Assembly: GCA_022071965.1 (NCBI GenBank)
Contig: JAJVIQ010000002.1
Coordinates: 1-64,000, forward strand
Origin: Gammaproteobacteria bacterium
GTDB lineage: Bacteria > Pseudomonadota > Gammaproteobacteria > JAJPIJ01
Reading direction: 5' to 3'
DNA: 64,000 nt
Positions 35,463 to 44,924 of the stretch are shown in pieces (positions within the stretch are counted from its first letter, which is position 1; each line of letters opens with the position of its first letter). The notes under the pieces are model-generated. The model saw only the letters and a list, made by a program, of their open reading frames with translations, did not search any database and was not told the origin of the DNA. Made by a program: the position numbers and the translations under genes.

Positions 35463-35576
35463 TCCACATCGCCGGGCGCGGCACGTCCGCGAAGTGGGTG
35501 CCGTGCGACGCCGGGGGCAGCGGCCCGTGCCGCGATGCCGCTGTCTCGGCCGATGGCGGGGCGATCCCCCGCGCCA

Positions 35577-35726
35577 TCAGGGCGAGAGCTGGCTCAGCGC
35601 GCTCTCGTCGTTGTAGTTGCCGATACCGTAGATGGCGACAGGATTGTAGGCACTGACGGCGGCAAGCAGCGCCACGCCCAGCGACAACATCGCCGCGATC
35701 GATCGGAAGCTCAGGTTTTTCGTCAT
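35577..35726 (-). CDS. 49-residue secreted or membrane peptide downstream of the chemoreceptor
   Basis: Short gene on the minus strand: ATG at 35724-35726, stop TGA at 35577-35579. The product starts MTKNLSFRSIAAMLSLGVAL and continues LLAAVSAYNPV, AIYGIGNYNDESALSQLSP. It has a classic basic N-region, hydrophobic core and a possible AxA-like cleavage near AVSA, leaving about 22 residues, or it stays as a membrane peptide. GGAG lies 6-7 bases before the ATG. It begins 21 bases after the chemoreceptor stop, so it is probably co-transcribed. Not recognised. Confidence 0.65.
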   Translation of the reverse strand: MTKNLSFRSIAAMLSLGVALLAAVSAYNPVAIYGIGNYNDESALSQLSP

Positions 35727-35747
35727 GGCTGTCTCCGCCGTCAGGAT

Positions 35748-37799
35748 TCAGTTGATCTTGAAGTTGGCGACCAGGTTCTGCAGGCGCGCCGCGATGGTGC
35801 TCAGTTCGGTGACCGCCGTCAGCGATTCCTCGGTGCCGGTGACGAACTGCTCGGCCACGTCGCGGACGTTCGCCACGTTGCAGTCGATGTCGGAGGCCAC
35901 GGTGCCCTGCTGGCCGGCCGCGGCGGCGATCTGCGCGCTCATGTCGTTGATGCGTGCCACGCTCTGGACGATCTCTGCGAGCGCGTCGCCGGCGAGGCTG
36001 GCCTTCGCCACCGTCTCGCGGCTGCGGCCGCAGCCCTTCTCCATGTGGGCGACCGCCTCGGCCGCGCCGTGCTGCACGCGCTCGATGATCTTCACGATCT
36101 CCGCCGTGGACTCCCCGCAGCGCCTCGCCAGGGTGCGCACCTCGTCGGCCACCACCGCGAAGCCGCGGCCCTGCTCTCCGGCGCGCGCGGCCTCGATCGC
36201 CGCGTTCAGCGCCAGCAGGTTGGTCTGATCGGCGATGTTGCGGATCACCTCGAGTACCGAGCCGATCGCGTGTGTGTCCGCGCGCAGCCGACCGGCCACC
36301 GAGGCCGCCTCCTCGATCTCGCCGGCCAGGCCCCGGATCGCCGAGAGCGACTCGCTGACGACGCCCTGACCGCTACGGGCGACCGAGTCGGTCTGGCGGG
36401 TCTCCTCCGAGGTCGACCGCGCGTGATTCGCGACCTCATGCGCCGAGGCCGTCATCTCGTGCACGGCCGTGGCGATCTGGACGGTCGTCGAGCGCTGCTG
36501 GCCCGCCGCCTGCGCGCTGCGCGCACTCAGGGCGCCGAGTTGCTGACAGGCGCTGGCCATCTCCGCGGCTGCCCGCGACATGTCCACCACCATCGGGCGA
36601 ACGCGCGCGACCATCTCGTCGATGCCTCGGGCAACCGAGGCGATCTCGTTCCTCGTCTCGATCTTCTCCTCGACGCCGATCGCCGAACTGGCGTGCACGG
36701 TCAGGTCGCCATCGCCGACCTTCTTCAGCGCGCCCAGCAGGTCGCGCAGCGGGCGGAAGCTGTAGCCGAGGAGCATGTAGATGAGCGCGGTCAACAGCGC
36801 ACAGGAGACCAGCATCCCGATCACCATCGCGTTGCGCAGCCGCGCGCTGACTGCCGTCATCTCCCGGGAGTCGGCATCAGCGACGACCACCCACTGCCAG
36901 GGCGCGAAGGCCTTGTAGGCAACGGCACGCGGCGGGCCGCCGTCGGCGGAGACATAGCGCAGCCGGCCGGCGTCGCCCGCGAACACCTTGCCGAACGGTC
37001 TGTTGCCGTCGGCGTCGGCAAACTGCAGGTAGTTGGTGTCCTGCAGCCGGCGGTGCGCGACCAGCCTGCCGCGCGCCTCGCCCGCGTGCGCATCGAGTAT
37101 GAAGGCGCTGCCGTTCTGTCCGAAGTCGATGTTGACGATCGTGTCCTTCAGCGCGCGCATGCCGTCGGTGCAATCGAAGCCGACGAACAGGGCACCGATC
37201 ACCTCGCCGCTCCCGGAGCGGATCGGCGCATATTCGGTCATGTAATCGCGGCCGAACAGGTGTGCCGGCCCAATGAACGTCTCGCCCTGCACCAGCTTCG
37301 CGTAGGCCGGGTGCGTGGTGCCGAGCAGGGTGCCGATCGCGCGCTCCCCGTTGTCTTTCTGCACCGACGTCGCCACGCGCAGGAAATTGTCCCCGTAGCG
37401 CACGAAGATCGTCGCCACACTGCCGGTCATGGCGGTGAACTCGTCCATGCGCGCCGTGGCGAGATTCAGGGATTCCTCGCCGTGACGCAGCGTCGGGCTG
37501 TCGTGCTCGCCGATCCGGACCGTGGCGCCGGTGTCGAGGCTGAAAGGTTGGGTGAACTGTGCGCGGAACACCCCGCCGACCCGCTCGGTGTTGCTGCGCA
37601 GGGTGCGGTCGTAGAACTCGAGCAGCGTCACGGCGAGGTCGACGTCCTTCGTCAGCCGCTTCTCGGCCTGCGTGAGCAATACCTTGTGGCTGTCGCGCAC
37701 CGCCAGCCCGGTCTGTGCCGCCAGCACGATCAGTGTGGCGGCGAGGATCATCAGCGCAGTCTGCTGAACGATGGATTTACTGCGCAAGGCGGTCATCAT
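35748..37799 (-). CDS. Methyl-accepting chemotaxis protein with periplasmic Cache domain
   Basis: 683 residues. The first membrane helix ([20 protein letters not shown]) lies near the N-terminus. A large periplasmic sensor of the Cache_3/Cache_2 type follows (about residues 40-310; [40 protein letters not shown]). Then come a second helix ([20 protein letters not shown]), HAMP ([20 protein letters not shown]) and the signalling domain with hairpin tip [20 protein letters not shown] followed by [15 protein letters not shown]. It senses a small ligand and controls CheA. No C-terminal pentapeptide for CheR docking. No che genes are in the window. Confidence 0.93.
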   Translation of the reverse strand: MMTALRSKSIVQQTALMILAATLIVLAAQTGLAVRDSHKVLLTQAEKRLTKDVDLAVTLLEFYDRTLRSNTERVGGVFRAQFTQPFSLDTGATVRIGEHDSPTLRHGEESLNLATARMDEFTAMTGSVATIFVRYGDNFLRVATSVQKDNGERAIGTLLGTTHPAYAKLVQGETFIGPAHLFGRDYMTEYAPIRSGSGEVIGALFVGFDCTDGMRALKDTIVNIDFGQNGSAFILDAHAGEARGRLVAHRRLQDTNYLQFADADGNRPFGKVFAGDAGRLRYVSADGGPPRAVAYKAFAPWQWVVVADADSREMTAVSARLRNAMVIGMLVSCALLTALIYMLLGYSFRPLRDLLGALKKVGDGDLTVHASSAIGVEEKIETRNEIASVARGIDEMVARVRPMVVDMSRAAAEMASACQQLGALSARSAQAAGQQRSTTVQIATAVHEMTASAHEVANHARSTSEETRQTDSVARSGQGVVSESLSAIRGLAGEIEEAASVAGRLRADTHAIGSVLEVIRNIADQTNLLALNAAIEAARAGEQGRGFAVVADEVRTLARRCGESTAEIVKIIERVQHGAAEAVAHMEKGCGRSRETVAKASLAGDALAEIVQSVARINDMSAQIAAAAGQQGTVASDIDCNVANVRDVAEQFVTGTEESLTAVTELSTIAARLQNLVANFKIN

Positions 37800-37984
37800 G
37801 GTCTCGGTGTCCCCTGTCTGGGGCTGTGCGCCGCATGCGACGCGCCCTCCTGGACGGGCCAGGTGTTGACCCGCACCGAGCTCTTAGCGGCAACCCCCTG
37901 CCCTGGCTTTAGGGGACGCGGATGATCGGTCGGCGCGGTGCTGCTAGGATGCGCATAACACACGACGGCTCAAGGAGATAGACG

Positions 37985-38215
37985 ATGACCGGGTATGACC
38001 ACGATAAGGGGATCTACACCTTCGCGTTGGAGGAGGCGCGCCGCTTCCACACCGGCGGCGACCGGCCCGATCAGCCCCCTCCGATGCAGCATTACGCCGA
38101 GAAGCTGCGGCAGCACGGGTTCGAGATAGTTTCGGAGTCCGGTGCGTCGGTGGCGGTCAGGGCCTCCCCGGATGCGGTCTGGGAGGTGCTGAGCGGGCAG
38201 ATCCCCTTCCTCTAG
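37985..38215 (+). CDS. Small soluble protein of unknown function
   Basis: 76 residues with a good ribosome-binding site (AAGGAGA, 7 bases before ATG). It starts MTGYDHDKGIYTFALEEARR and ends EVLSGQIPFL; no signal peptide, charged and probably globular. It lies 48 bases before the CapK-like gene and reads in the same direction, so the two may be co-transcribed. Family not recognised. Confidence 0.6.
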   Translation: MTGYDHDKGIYTFALEEARRFHTGGDRPDQPPPMQHYAEKLRQHGFEIVSESGASVAVRASPDAVWEVLSGQIPFL

Positions 38216-38263
38216 CGGCCGTTACCGGTACCCCGCACTCCGGACGGGAGACGGCTTGACGAA

Positions 38264-39727
38264 ATGATTCAGCATCTGTTCGAAGCCGGTCCATGGGCGA
38301 ATCCGCCGGCCGGGAATATGGATCCGTGGGCGCCGATGCGTGCCTGGGCCACCTGCATGGATTTGTCGGCGCGGATGGCGGCGATCCGGTGGGTCCGGGC
38401 CGGAGGCGGGCCGGCCATCGAGGCGGTGCGCCGCGAGCGGCTCAGGGCCCTCGTCGAATTCGCGCGCGCGCATTCCGCCTTCTACCGCAAGGCCCTGCGC
38501 GGGGTCGCCCCGGCCGTGCACGACGTGGAGAGTCTGCCGATCGTCGGCAAGCGCGAGTTGATGGCGCATTTCGACGACTGGGTGACGGATCCGCGGATCA
38601 CCCGCGGTCTCCTCGAGGCCTTCCTGGCGGATCGCGGTCACATCGGCGAACATTTCCTCGGCCGTTACGTGGTATGGAAGAGCTCGGGCACCAGCGGGGA
38701 ACCCGGTTTGTTCGTCCAGGATCCGAACGCGCTGGCCACCTACGACGCGATCGCCGGCCTGCAGCGGCAGACGATGGGCATGGCGATGCGCTACGGCTGG
38801 GGCCTGTTCGCGCAAGGCGGCCGCGCGGCGCTCGTCACGGCCACGGGCGATCACTATGCCGGCATCGCCTCGTGGCGCCGCACCCACCGGCAGTTCCCCT
38901 GGATCGAGGCGCGCAGCTTCTCGGTACTGGATCCCCTGACCAGCCTCGTGAACGAGTTGAACGCGTACCAGCCGGCGTTTCTGGCGAGCTATCCGACCGC
39001 GCTGCTGCTGCTCGCGGGCGAGCGCAAGGCCGGGCACCTGCGGATCAATCCCGCGACCCTCTGGTCGTATGGCGAGTGCCTCACCGCCGCGGCGCAGGCG
39101 GAGATCGAGACCGCATTCGGCTGTCCCGTGGAGAATGAGTACGGCGCCTCGGAGTGCCTGAGCATCGCCTGCGGCTGCCGCGAGGGCTGGCTGCACGTCA
39201 ATGCCGACTGGGTGTTGGTGGAGCCGGTGGATGACAGCTACCGCCCCACGGCGCCCGGCGAACCCTCGCACACCGTCCTGCTGACGAATCTCGCCAACCT
39301 CGTGCAACCGGTGATCCGCTACGACCTCGGCGACAGCGTGGTCGCCAGGGCCGGCCCCTGCGCCTGCGGCAATGCCCTGCCGGCCATCCGCGTGGAGGGC
39401 CGGCGCGACGATCTGCTCACGCTGCGCGCGGCCGACGGAAGCGTCGTGACGCTGCTGCCTGCGGCGATCACGGCGGTCATCGAGGAAGCCGTGGGGCTGC
39501 GCCGTTTTCAAATCGTGCAGAAGGGCGCCGATCTGCTGCTCCTGCGGCTCGGGGAGCGCGACGCCGGAGATCGGCAGGCGATCTGGCGCCGGCTGTCCGG
39601 CGCGCTTGGCCAGTATCTCTCGAATCAATCGCTGGGCAACGTGCGGATCGAGCTGCAGGATGCTCCGCCGGCGGCCGATGTCCGCAGCGGAAAGGTGAGG
39701 CAGGTCATCCTGGAGCGCCGCGACTGA
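38264..39727 (+). CDS. Phenylacetate-CoA ligase/CapK-like adenylate-forming enzyme
   Basis: 487 residues. The ATP-binding motif is WKSSGTSGEPGLFVQDP. The family-typical YGASECLSIACGC and, near the C-terminus, RYDLGDSVV and VEGRRDDLLTLRAADGSVV match PaaK/CapK enzymes. The C-terminal lid ends DVRSGKVRQVILERRD. It activates a carboxylate as an acyl-adenylate. CapK-type members are frequent in capsule/exopolysaccharide clusters, but the substrate here is unknown. The start is ATG 38264 with a weak ribosome-binding site. Confidence 0.82.
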   Translation: MIQHLFEAGPWANPPAGNMDPWAPMRAWATCMDLSARMAAIRWVRAGGGPAIEAVRRERLRALVEFARAHSAFYRKALRGVAPAVHDVESLPIVGKRELMAHFDDWVTDPRITRGLLEAFLADRGHIGEHFLGRYVVWKSSGTSGEPGLFVQDPNALATYDAIAGLQRQTMGMAMRYGWGLFAQGGRAALVTATGDHYAGIASWRRTHRQFPWIEARSFSVLDPLTSLVNELNAYQPAFLASYPTALLLLAGERKAGHLRINPATLWSYGECLTAAAQAEIETAFGCPVENEYGASECLSIACGCREGWLHVNADWVLVEPVDDSYRPTAPGEPSHTVLLTNLANLVQPVIRYDLGDSVVARAGPCACGNALPAIRVEGRRDDLLTLRAADGSVVTLLPAAITAVIEEAVGLRRFQIVQKGADLLLLRLGERDAGDRQAIWRRLSGALGQYLSNQSLGNVRIELQDAPPAADVRSGKVRQVILERRD

Positions 39728-39814
39728 TGCCGCCGCATTCCTGACCCGAGTCAAACCACGGGGAGTTTCCCCGTGCTATGCAGGCGATGTCCATCTTCGC
39801 CGGAGGCACGCGCC

Positions 39815-40369
39815 ATGAGCGGCATGCTCGATCGGTTGCACGCGGATCACGTCAACGTCGCCCGGCTGCTCGATCTGCTGGAGGAGCAGTGCGAACTGCT
39901 CCAGAAGGGCGAGCCGGTCGACACGCGGATGCTGCAGGACATCTTCAGCTACATCGCCCACCATCCCGATCTCTACCATCATCCCAGCGAGGAACTGCTG
40001 TTCGCGGTGCTGCGCGGCTGCGATCCGTCCAGCGCCGAGAGCGTGGAGGCGTTGGCGCGCGAGCACGCGACGCTGACGAAGGCCGCCAACGAGATCCTCG
40101 CGACCCTTTCGGCCGTCAGCGGACAGGCCATGATCCCGCGCGAGCGACTGGTCGGCATGCTGCTGGATTACGTCGCACGCTCGCGGCGCCACATGTCGTT
40201 CGAGGAGAGCACCGTCTTCCCCCGTGCCCGCGCGCTCGTCAGCGAGGCGGACTGGCAGGCCATCGAGCGCGGCATCCCGCACAAGGAGGATCCCCTCTTC
40301 GGCACCACGGTCAGCGAACAGTATCGCGCCCTCTTTCGCTTGATCATGCGCGAGAGCAGCGACCCGTGA
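39815..40369 (+). CDS. Hemerythrin-like diiron protein
   Basis: 184 residues from ATG 39815, preceded by GGAGG. It is a four-helix hemerythrin-HxxxE fold with ligand-rich motifs in order: LHADHVNVARLLDLLEEQ, IAHHPDLYHHPSEE, AREHATL and SRRHMSFEESTVFP. It binds a non-haem diiron centre and may sense or carry O2 or NO (family knowledge). The next genes are a cytochrome c' and, on the other strand, a catalase-type peroxidase, so an oxygen/NO stress cluster is plausible. Confidence 0.85.
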   Translation: MSGMLDRLHADHVNVARLLDLLEEQCELLQKGEPVDTRMLQDIFSYIAHHPDLYHHPSEELLFAVLRGCDPSSAESVEALAREHATLTKAANEILATLSAVSGQAMIPRERLVGMLLDYVARSRRHMSFEESTVFPRARALVSEADWQAIERGIPHKEDPLFGTTVSEQYRALFRLIMRESSDP

Positions 40370-40505
40370 TCCGGCGGCCGGATCGACGTCCGTCGAAAGG
40401 AGGCAAGCACGGCAGTGCGCCCCGCGTTGGTCTGCCTTACCGGCTGCCGGCGAGTTCGCGTATCCTTGAGGGCAGTTGCACTGAAGGCCATGGGAGGTTG
40501 TGGAC

Positions 40506-41054
40506 ATGACGCGTAGGAATATTCTCGGGATGAGCCTGTGGCTCGTGTCGGCCCTTGGGTGGTTCGCGGCCGGCGCAGTCCGCGCGCAGGGGTCTCACGC
40601 CGGCGCCGCGCAGGAAGAGCGTGCCGCAGCCGCGACGGTGCCCGCGCAGGCGCTCGCGATCTCCCCGGAACTGCGGGAGCTGCTGCGCGAGGAGATGCGG
40701 GGGATTTCAAAGGGCATGGAGGCGCTGGTCACCGCGATTGCGACCGGCGACTGGAAGATGGTCACAGACACCAGCGCGCGGATCCGGGCGAGCTACATCA
40801 TGGAGCAGAGGCTCACCGCCGCGCAGAAGGACGAACTCGAGACCGAGCTGCCCGAGGTCTTCAAGCTCATGGACGCGAACTTCCACCGCGAGGCGGGGAA
40901 CCTCGGCCACGCCGCCGAGGTTCGCGATGCGGAGCTGACCAGCTTTTATTTCTACCGCATGGTGGAGAGCTGCGTCGCCTGCCATTCGGCATACGCGACG
41001 ACTCGCTTTCCCAACCTCGTGACGGACGCCCCCCCCGAGGCCAGGGAGCACTAG
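40506..41054 (+). CDS. Cytochrome c'-like periplasmic haem protein
   Basis: 182 residues. GGGAGG lies 8 bases before ATG 40506, which I prefer over a GTG six bases upstream. The signal peptide is ILGMSLWLVSALGWFAAGAV, cut after RAQ. A helical body follows with one C-terminal haem motif, CVACH (Cys156, Cys159, His160), typical of the cytochrome c' four-helix family that binds NO or protects against it. The distal Met/Leu position cannot be assigned by eye. Confidence 0.78.
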   Translation: MTRRNILGMSLWLVSALGWFAAGAVRAQGSHAGAAQEERAAAATVPAQALAISPELRELLREEMRGISKGMEALVTAIATGDWKMVTDTSARIRASYIMEQRLTAAQKDELETELPEVFKLMDANFHREAGNLGHAAEVRDAELTSFYFYRMVESCVACHSAYATTRFPNLVTDAPPEAREH

Positions 41055-41240
41055 CGAACGTGACTTGCGCCTGCCTGCCTCACGCTCCCGCCGGACCGCG
41101 GGGGCGGCGGCCCGTGGTGCGGGAATGAATGCGGGCGGATCGAGGCCCTTCGCAAGCCGGATCGGGCGGCGCGCGCCTCGCCGCCGACTCGCCCCGGTGC
41201 GCGGGGGCGAGGCGGGGACGAGGGCGTGGCCCGGCGGCGA

Positions 41241-42221
41241 CTACTTCTGCTGTCGCCTCAGCAAGGACTCGGCGTAGACCGCTGGCCGGATCGCGAGGAT
41301 CGGATCCTCCGACGGCTCGATCCCCGTCGGCAGCGCGAGCGGATTGAACATAATGCCGTCGCAATCCTGGCCGGTGACCTTGCTCACCGAGATCGTGCCC
41401 ACGTGCACACGCTCGCGCGTGGCTGGCCATTCGACGGTGGGATCGGTAATGGGATCGCCCTCGCCGGCGATCTGGACGTGCACCTGGAAGTCTGCCGCGC
41501 CGGCGGCCAGGCGCTTCTCGAGGTCCTCGGTGAGGAAGTCGTCCGACACCGACTCCGCCTCCTCCTCCGTCAGGCCGACCACGCCCCCGGCCGGCTCGAT
41601 GTACCAGCGGCCGAATACGGACTGCCCGCCGTCATTGGTGAATTTGAAGGCGTTGACGGCGTAGAACGGCGTGGTGAGGTAGCTGTTGGGCACCGGGTGC
41701 GCCTTCAGCCACGCGCCCTGCAGCGTGGTCTCCGGGTGTGCCTTGCTGAACTCCGCCACCTTCGCCGCATCCGGCTTGCCGGTGGCCGGGTCGGCCTTGC
41801 GCACGAGCAGGAACTGCAGCGCCTCCTCGGGCGTGCGCGCGAAGAACACCGGCGCGGAAATTGTCACCAGGTCCGCGACCGACTCATCGGGCAGGGTGAA
41901 ACGGATCGCCATGCCGCGGGTGACGTTGGTCTTGTCGGGGATCGCCGGATTGCCGCCGCCCATCGAGAAGCGGATGGTCACCGGCACGGGATCACCGGCG
42001 AAATGCGGCGCCCTGGAGAGCCGGGCGGCCTCGCCGGCAGGCTTGAATTCCCCGGCCGCGCAAATGCCCTTGGCGTGCGATGCCCGTTTGCCCGCGTGCT
42101 GCCCGAAGATGCCGTTCAGGCCATCGACCAGGTCCTTCGGTGCGGTCTCGGCTGTGGCGGGCGCACCCGCCATGGCGAGCGAGAGTACGCAGCACGAACC
42201 GGCCAGTTTCAACTTTTTCAT
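41241..42221 (-). CDS. Periplasmic catalase-family peroxidase
   Basis: 326 residues. The signal peptide is MKKLKLAGSCCVLSLAMAGA, with PATA before the cut. It is a minimal catalase core (SrpA-like): distal His in KRASHAKGICAAGEF, Asn region NPAIPDKTNVTRGMAIRF, and the proximal haem-ligand Tyr in RPAVYAESLLRRQQK at the extreme C-terminus. These mini-catalases act mainly as peroxidases on organic substrates. GGGAG stands 8 bases before ATG. It reads divergently from the ECF sigma factor across 160 bases. Confidence 0.9.
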   Translation of the reverse strand: MKKLKLAGSCCVLSLAMAGAPATAETAPKDLVDGLNGIFGQHAGKRASHAKGICAAGEFKPAGEAARLSRAPHFAGDPVPVTIRFSMGGGNPAIPDKTNVTRGMAIRFTLPDESVADLVTISAPVFFARTPEEALQFLLVRKADPATGKPDAAKVAEFSKAHPETTLQGAWLKAHPVPNSYLTTPFYAVNAFKFTNDGGQSVFGRWYIEPAGGVVGLTEEEAESVSDDFLTEDLEKRLAAGAADFQVHVQIAGEGDPITDPTVEWPATRERVHVGTISVSKVTGQDCDGIMFNPLALPTGIEPSEDPILAIRPAVYAESLLRRQQK

Positions 42222-42381
42222 GGACTTTCTCCCTCGAGGGTTCCGTTTGTGGGTGCCGGACAGTCACCGCGCGCACGACGCCGTGTCGGCGCGTGTCGCC
42301 ATGGCTGCCGATTGCCCTGATTAGTCGGACGGGACCGCCACTTTGTTATATGCTCCGCGCACACGTGACCGCCCATTCTCC

Positions 42382-43008
42382 ATGCTCGAAAGCCCGACCA
42401 CACGCGACGCGGACACCGAGTCCCTGCACGACGAGTGCGAACGCTGCCGTACGACGCTCTACCGCATCGCCCTGCTGCAGTTGCGCGATCACGACGCGGC
42501 CGAGGACGCCGTGCAGGAGACGCTGGTCGCGGCCTTCGCGGGACGAGCAGGGTTCCGGGGCCAGTCCTCGATCAAGACCTGGCTGCTCGCCATCCTGCGC
42601 TTCAAGATCATCGACAGTCTGCGGGAGCGCGCCGCCGGTGCGCTGTCGCGCGGCATGGCGGCGGAAGCCGATGACGGCGACTTTGACGCCCTCTTCGACG
42701 ATGACGGAAGCTGGGCCGAGCCGAAATCGCACTGGCGCGGACCGGAAGGGGATTACGAGGAGATCGAGTTCTTCCGCGTGCTCGAGACCTGCATGGAGCG
42801 GCTGCCGGAGGCCACGGCGCGCGTGTTCATGATGCGTGAATTCCTCGAGCTGGATACTCCGGAGATCTGCGAGCGCGCCCAGGTCTCCGCCGGCAACGCG
42901 CGCGCCCTGCTCTACCGGGCGCGCATGAGCCTGCGGCTCTGCCTGGGCAAGAGCTGGTACGAGGGCGGAGACGTCGCCGCGGCCCGCACGCGAGGCCGTA
43001 CGCGATGA
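42382..43008 (+). CDS. ECF-type RNA polymerase sigma factor
   Basis: 208 residues from ATG 42382. Region 2 is visible in LYRIALLQLRDHDAAEDAVQ and ETLVAAFAGRAGFRGQSSIK followed by TWLLAILRFKIID. Region 4 is FFRVLETCMERLPEATARVF and LELDTPEICERAQVSAGNAR. An acidic insert (DDGDFDALFDDDGSW) joins them. Its stop overlaps the anti-sigma start by four bases (ATGA). It probably answers an envelope or oxidative signal together with that partner. Confidence 0.9.
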   Translation: MLESPTTRDADTESLHDECERCRTTLYRIALLQLRDHDAAEDAVQETLVAAFAGRAGFRGQSSIKTWLLAILRFKIIDSLRERAAGALSRGMAAEADDGDFDALFDDDGSWAEPKSHWRGPEGDYEEIEFFRVLETCMERLPEATARVFMMREFLELDTPEICERAQVSAGNARALLYRARMSLRLCLGKSWYEGGDVAAARTRGRTR

Positions 43009-43226
43009 GCCGCACCCTGTCGTGCCGCGACACCACCGTGCTGGTCAGCGACGGGCGCGATCGGCGCCTGAGCCTCGAGGAACTTGCCGACCTGCGCGGG
43101 CATCTAACCGGCTGCGTGCGCTGCCAGGCGGCGCGCGAGCAGTTCGAGATCCTGTTTCGTGGCATCGAGCGCTATCTGCACGGCGACACGCCGGACGCGC
43201 CGATCGGCCGGGGAACGGATGTTTGA
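43005..43226 (+). CDS. Zinc-finger anti-sigma factor (zf-HC2 type)
   Basis: 73 residues, translationally coupled to the sigma gene. The anti-sigma zinc motif is LRGHLTGCVRCQAAREQF (H-x3-C-x2-C), with an earlier Cys near residue 7. There is no membrane helix, so it would be a soluble, possibly redox-sensitive anti-sigma. It is expected to hold the ECF sigma inactive until zinc loss or thiol oxidation. Confidence 0.82.
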   Translation: MSRTLSCRDTTVLVSDGRDRRLSLEELADLRGHLTGCVRCQAAREQFEILFRGIERYLHGDTPDAPIGRGTDV

Positions 43227-43259
43227 CCTTGTCCGTGAGACGTCCATGAGGCCCTGCAA

Positions 43260-43634
43260 ATGAGCCGAGTACTGCTGTCGCTGGCCGCCGCCGCCTTCAA
43301 CCTCTCGGCCATGGCTGCCGACACGTCCGAGGCACCGGAGTCGCTATCCGATGCAAGCATCGGCGTGATGCAGGCCGACGCGAAGCGCTACGACGATTGC
43401 CTGCAGATCCGGACCACCGATTATCTCTCGGCATACGAGGACGTACGGGCCGTGGCGGACGCGGCAATGAAGCAGTGCGACGCCGTTCTGCAGCATCTGG
43501 ACAGTGAGCTCGCGGCCACCGGCATGCCGCAGGCCGCGCGCGCCGGCCACATCGCCCGCATCAGGGATACGGTGGTCCGCAAGCTCATGCCGGCGCTGGC
43601 GGCGCGGCAGGCCGACGGGCCGGCGAGCGAATAG
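43260..43634 (+). CDS. Small secreted protein in the sigma/anti-sigma operon
   Basis: 124 residues, 33 bases after the anti-sigma gene. The signal peptide is VLLSLAAAAFNLSAMA, cut before ADTS. The mature protein is helical with two cysteines (YDDCLQ, MKQCDAVLQ), probably disulfide-linked. Unknown family. Co-transcription suggests a periplasmic sensor or target in the same stress pathway (inference). Confidence 0.7.
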   Translation: MSRVLLSLAAAAFNLSAMAADTSEAPESLSDASIGVMQADAKRYDDCLQIRTTDYLSAYEDVRAVADAAMKQCDAVLQHLDSELAATGMPQAARAGHIARIRDTVVRKLMPALAARQADGPASE

Positions 43635-43877
43635 CCGCGGTCATCCCGCCTCCCGCTCGGCCGTCATTCCGGCGCAGCCCGGATCCGTTCCCGGGATCCG
43701 CACGGATTTCAAATGGATGGCAGCCTCCGCCGGCACCACGGGACAGGCGGGAGTTGCGCGCACCGACCTGCTGCCGTGATGCGCCAGGTCAATTCCGCGC
43801 GGGCCGTGATGCAGTATTCTCTTTGAACCAGACCGGACCCCCCGAACTGACCGCGCCCCGGCAGGAGGAGTACGAAC
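43635..43877. repeat. Intergenic repeat-like sequence (not matched elsewhere here)
   Basis: The segment CGTCATTCCGGCGCAGCCCG (from about 43661) with the nearby inverted TTCCCGGGATCCG looks like the CGTCATTCC-type dispersed intergenic elements found in many proteobacteria. Only this copy was seen in the window, so the assignment is tentative. The promoter of the coiled-coil gene at 43878 should lie in the right half. Confidence 0.3.
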
Positions 43878-44528
43878 ATGATGAGCCTGGAGCAGATACG
43901 CGCATCGGTAAAATCGCAGATGGACGCCTGGCAGGCCATGGCCCAGGCCTTCGAGGTGCAGATGAATCTCGGCAGGCGCGAGGCCATCGACCGCCTCGAG
44001 CAGCAGAAGCAGATGTTCCGCGAAGGGCTCGACCGCCTGAAGGCGGAGGCAGGGCGATCGCGCGGCATGGTCGAGGGCCAGCGACAGGCCCTGACCACGG
44101 CTTTCGACGAGCTGAAGGTGCAGCTCTCGCTGGGCCGTGCCGAGACGCGGGATCTCCTCACCGCGCAGCAGAAGACGGTGCAGGACTCCATCTCCCGGCT
44201 CGACCGGGAGCTCAATCGCAACCTCGATACGCTCACCGACACGGTGGGGGAGGGATACGTGCGCTGGGTGGATACCGTCAAGGCGGAGTACGAGGCCGCC
44301 TCCGCGCATTTCGCCGAGACGCAGGCGCGCCAGAAAGAGAACTGGCAGGCCGCGCGCCAGAGCTTCGAGAAGCAGCTGGAGCACTATCACAGGCAGTTGT
44401 CGGAGGCGCAGAAACAGGCCGTGGAGCAGGCACACCAGATCCAGAGCACGCTCGCCACAGGCATGGATAACCTGCGCGAATCCTTCACCCGGCTGTTCCA
44501 GATCTCCGGCAAGGACGGCGAAAAATAG
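43878..44528 (+). CDS. Cytoplasmic coiled-coil protein (phasin-like)
   Basis: 216 residues, almost entirely alpha-helical heptads (SLEQIRASVKSQMDAWQAMA, DRLEQQKQMFREGLDRLKAE, QARQKENWQAARQSFEKQLE). No signal peptide or membrane helix. GGAGGAG precedes the ATG. Composition and length resemble phasins or other granule/surface-coating helix proteins, but no diagnostic motif is visible. It converges with the HPF-like gene. Confidence 0.65.
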   Translation: MMSLEQIRASVKSQMDAWQAMAQAFEVQMNLGRREAIDRLEQQKQMFREGLDRLKAEAGRSRGMVEGQRQALTTAFDELKVQLSLGRAETRDLLTAQQKTVQDSISRLDRELNRNLDTLTDTVGEGYVRWVDTVKAEYEAASAHFAETQARQKENWQAARQSFEKQLEHYHRQLSEAQKQAVEQAHQIQSTLATGMDNLRESFTRLFQISGKDGEK

Positions 44529-44567
44529 CGCGACGTCGGCCGCAGCCGGCCTGCTCGCGGATCGCGT

Positions 44568-44924
44568 TCAGGCAGGCGCGGGCAACAACGGCCTGAAGGG
44601 CTGCCGCGATCCTCTGCGCGACCTGCCCGCAGCGCGAGCGAGCAACGCGCGCAGGCGGGCGACGAGCGCCGCGGTCGCGGCGTGCAGGCCATCGGCCATG
44701 CGCGGCAGGGTCATCACGCGATACTTTCCGCCGTCGACCATCGCGCGCACGGAGAGCATACGCGATCCACTGCGGCCCGGGGAGCCCTGTTCCGCCTCCA
44801 GGATCACCGTGATGCGATGTTCCCTCAGATCGGGGAATCTCTTCACCAATGGCTCGAAGCGCTCGTGCACGAGCGCCCTCGCGTGTTCGGCCTCCTCGAC
44901 GTTCCTGAGGATGATGTTCAGCAT
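44568..44924 (-). CDS. HPF/RaiA-like ribosome-associated protein
   Basis: 118 residues from ATG 44924, with GGAG 6 bases upstream. The pattern MLNIILRNVEEAEHARALVH, EHRITVILEAEQG and YRVMTLPRMADGLHAATAAL fits the beta-alpha-beta core of the sigma54-modulation/HPF family. It has a basic C-terminus (GRSRRGSRQPFRPLL). It would stabilise inactive ribosomes in stationary phase. The match is moderate, as the canonical VDMY-type segment is not clear. Confidence 0.6.
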   Translation of the reverse strand: MLNIILRNVEEAEHARALVHERFEPLVKRFPDLREHRITVILEAEQGSPGRSGSRMLSVRAMVDGGKYRVMTLPRMADGLHAATAALVARLRALLARAAGRSRRGSRQPFRPLLPAPA

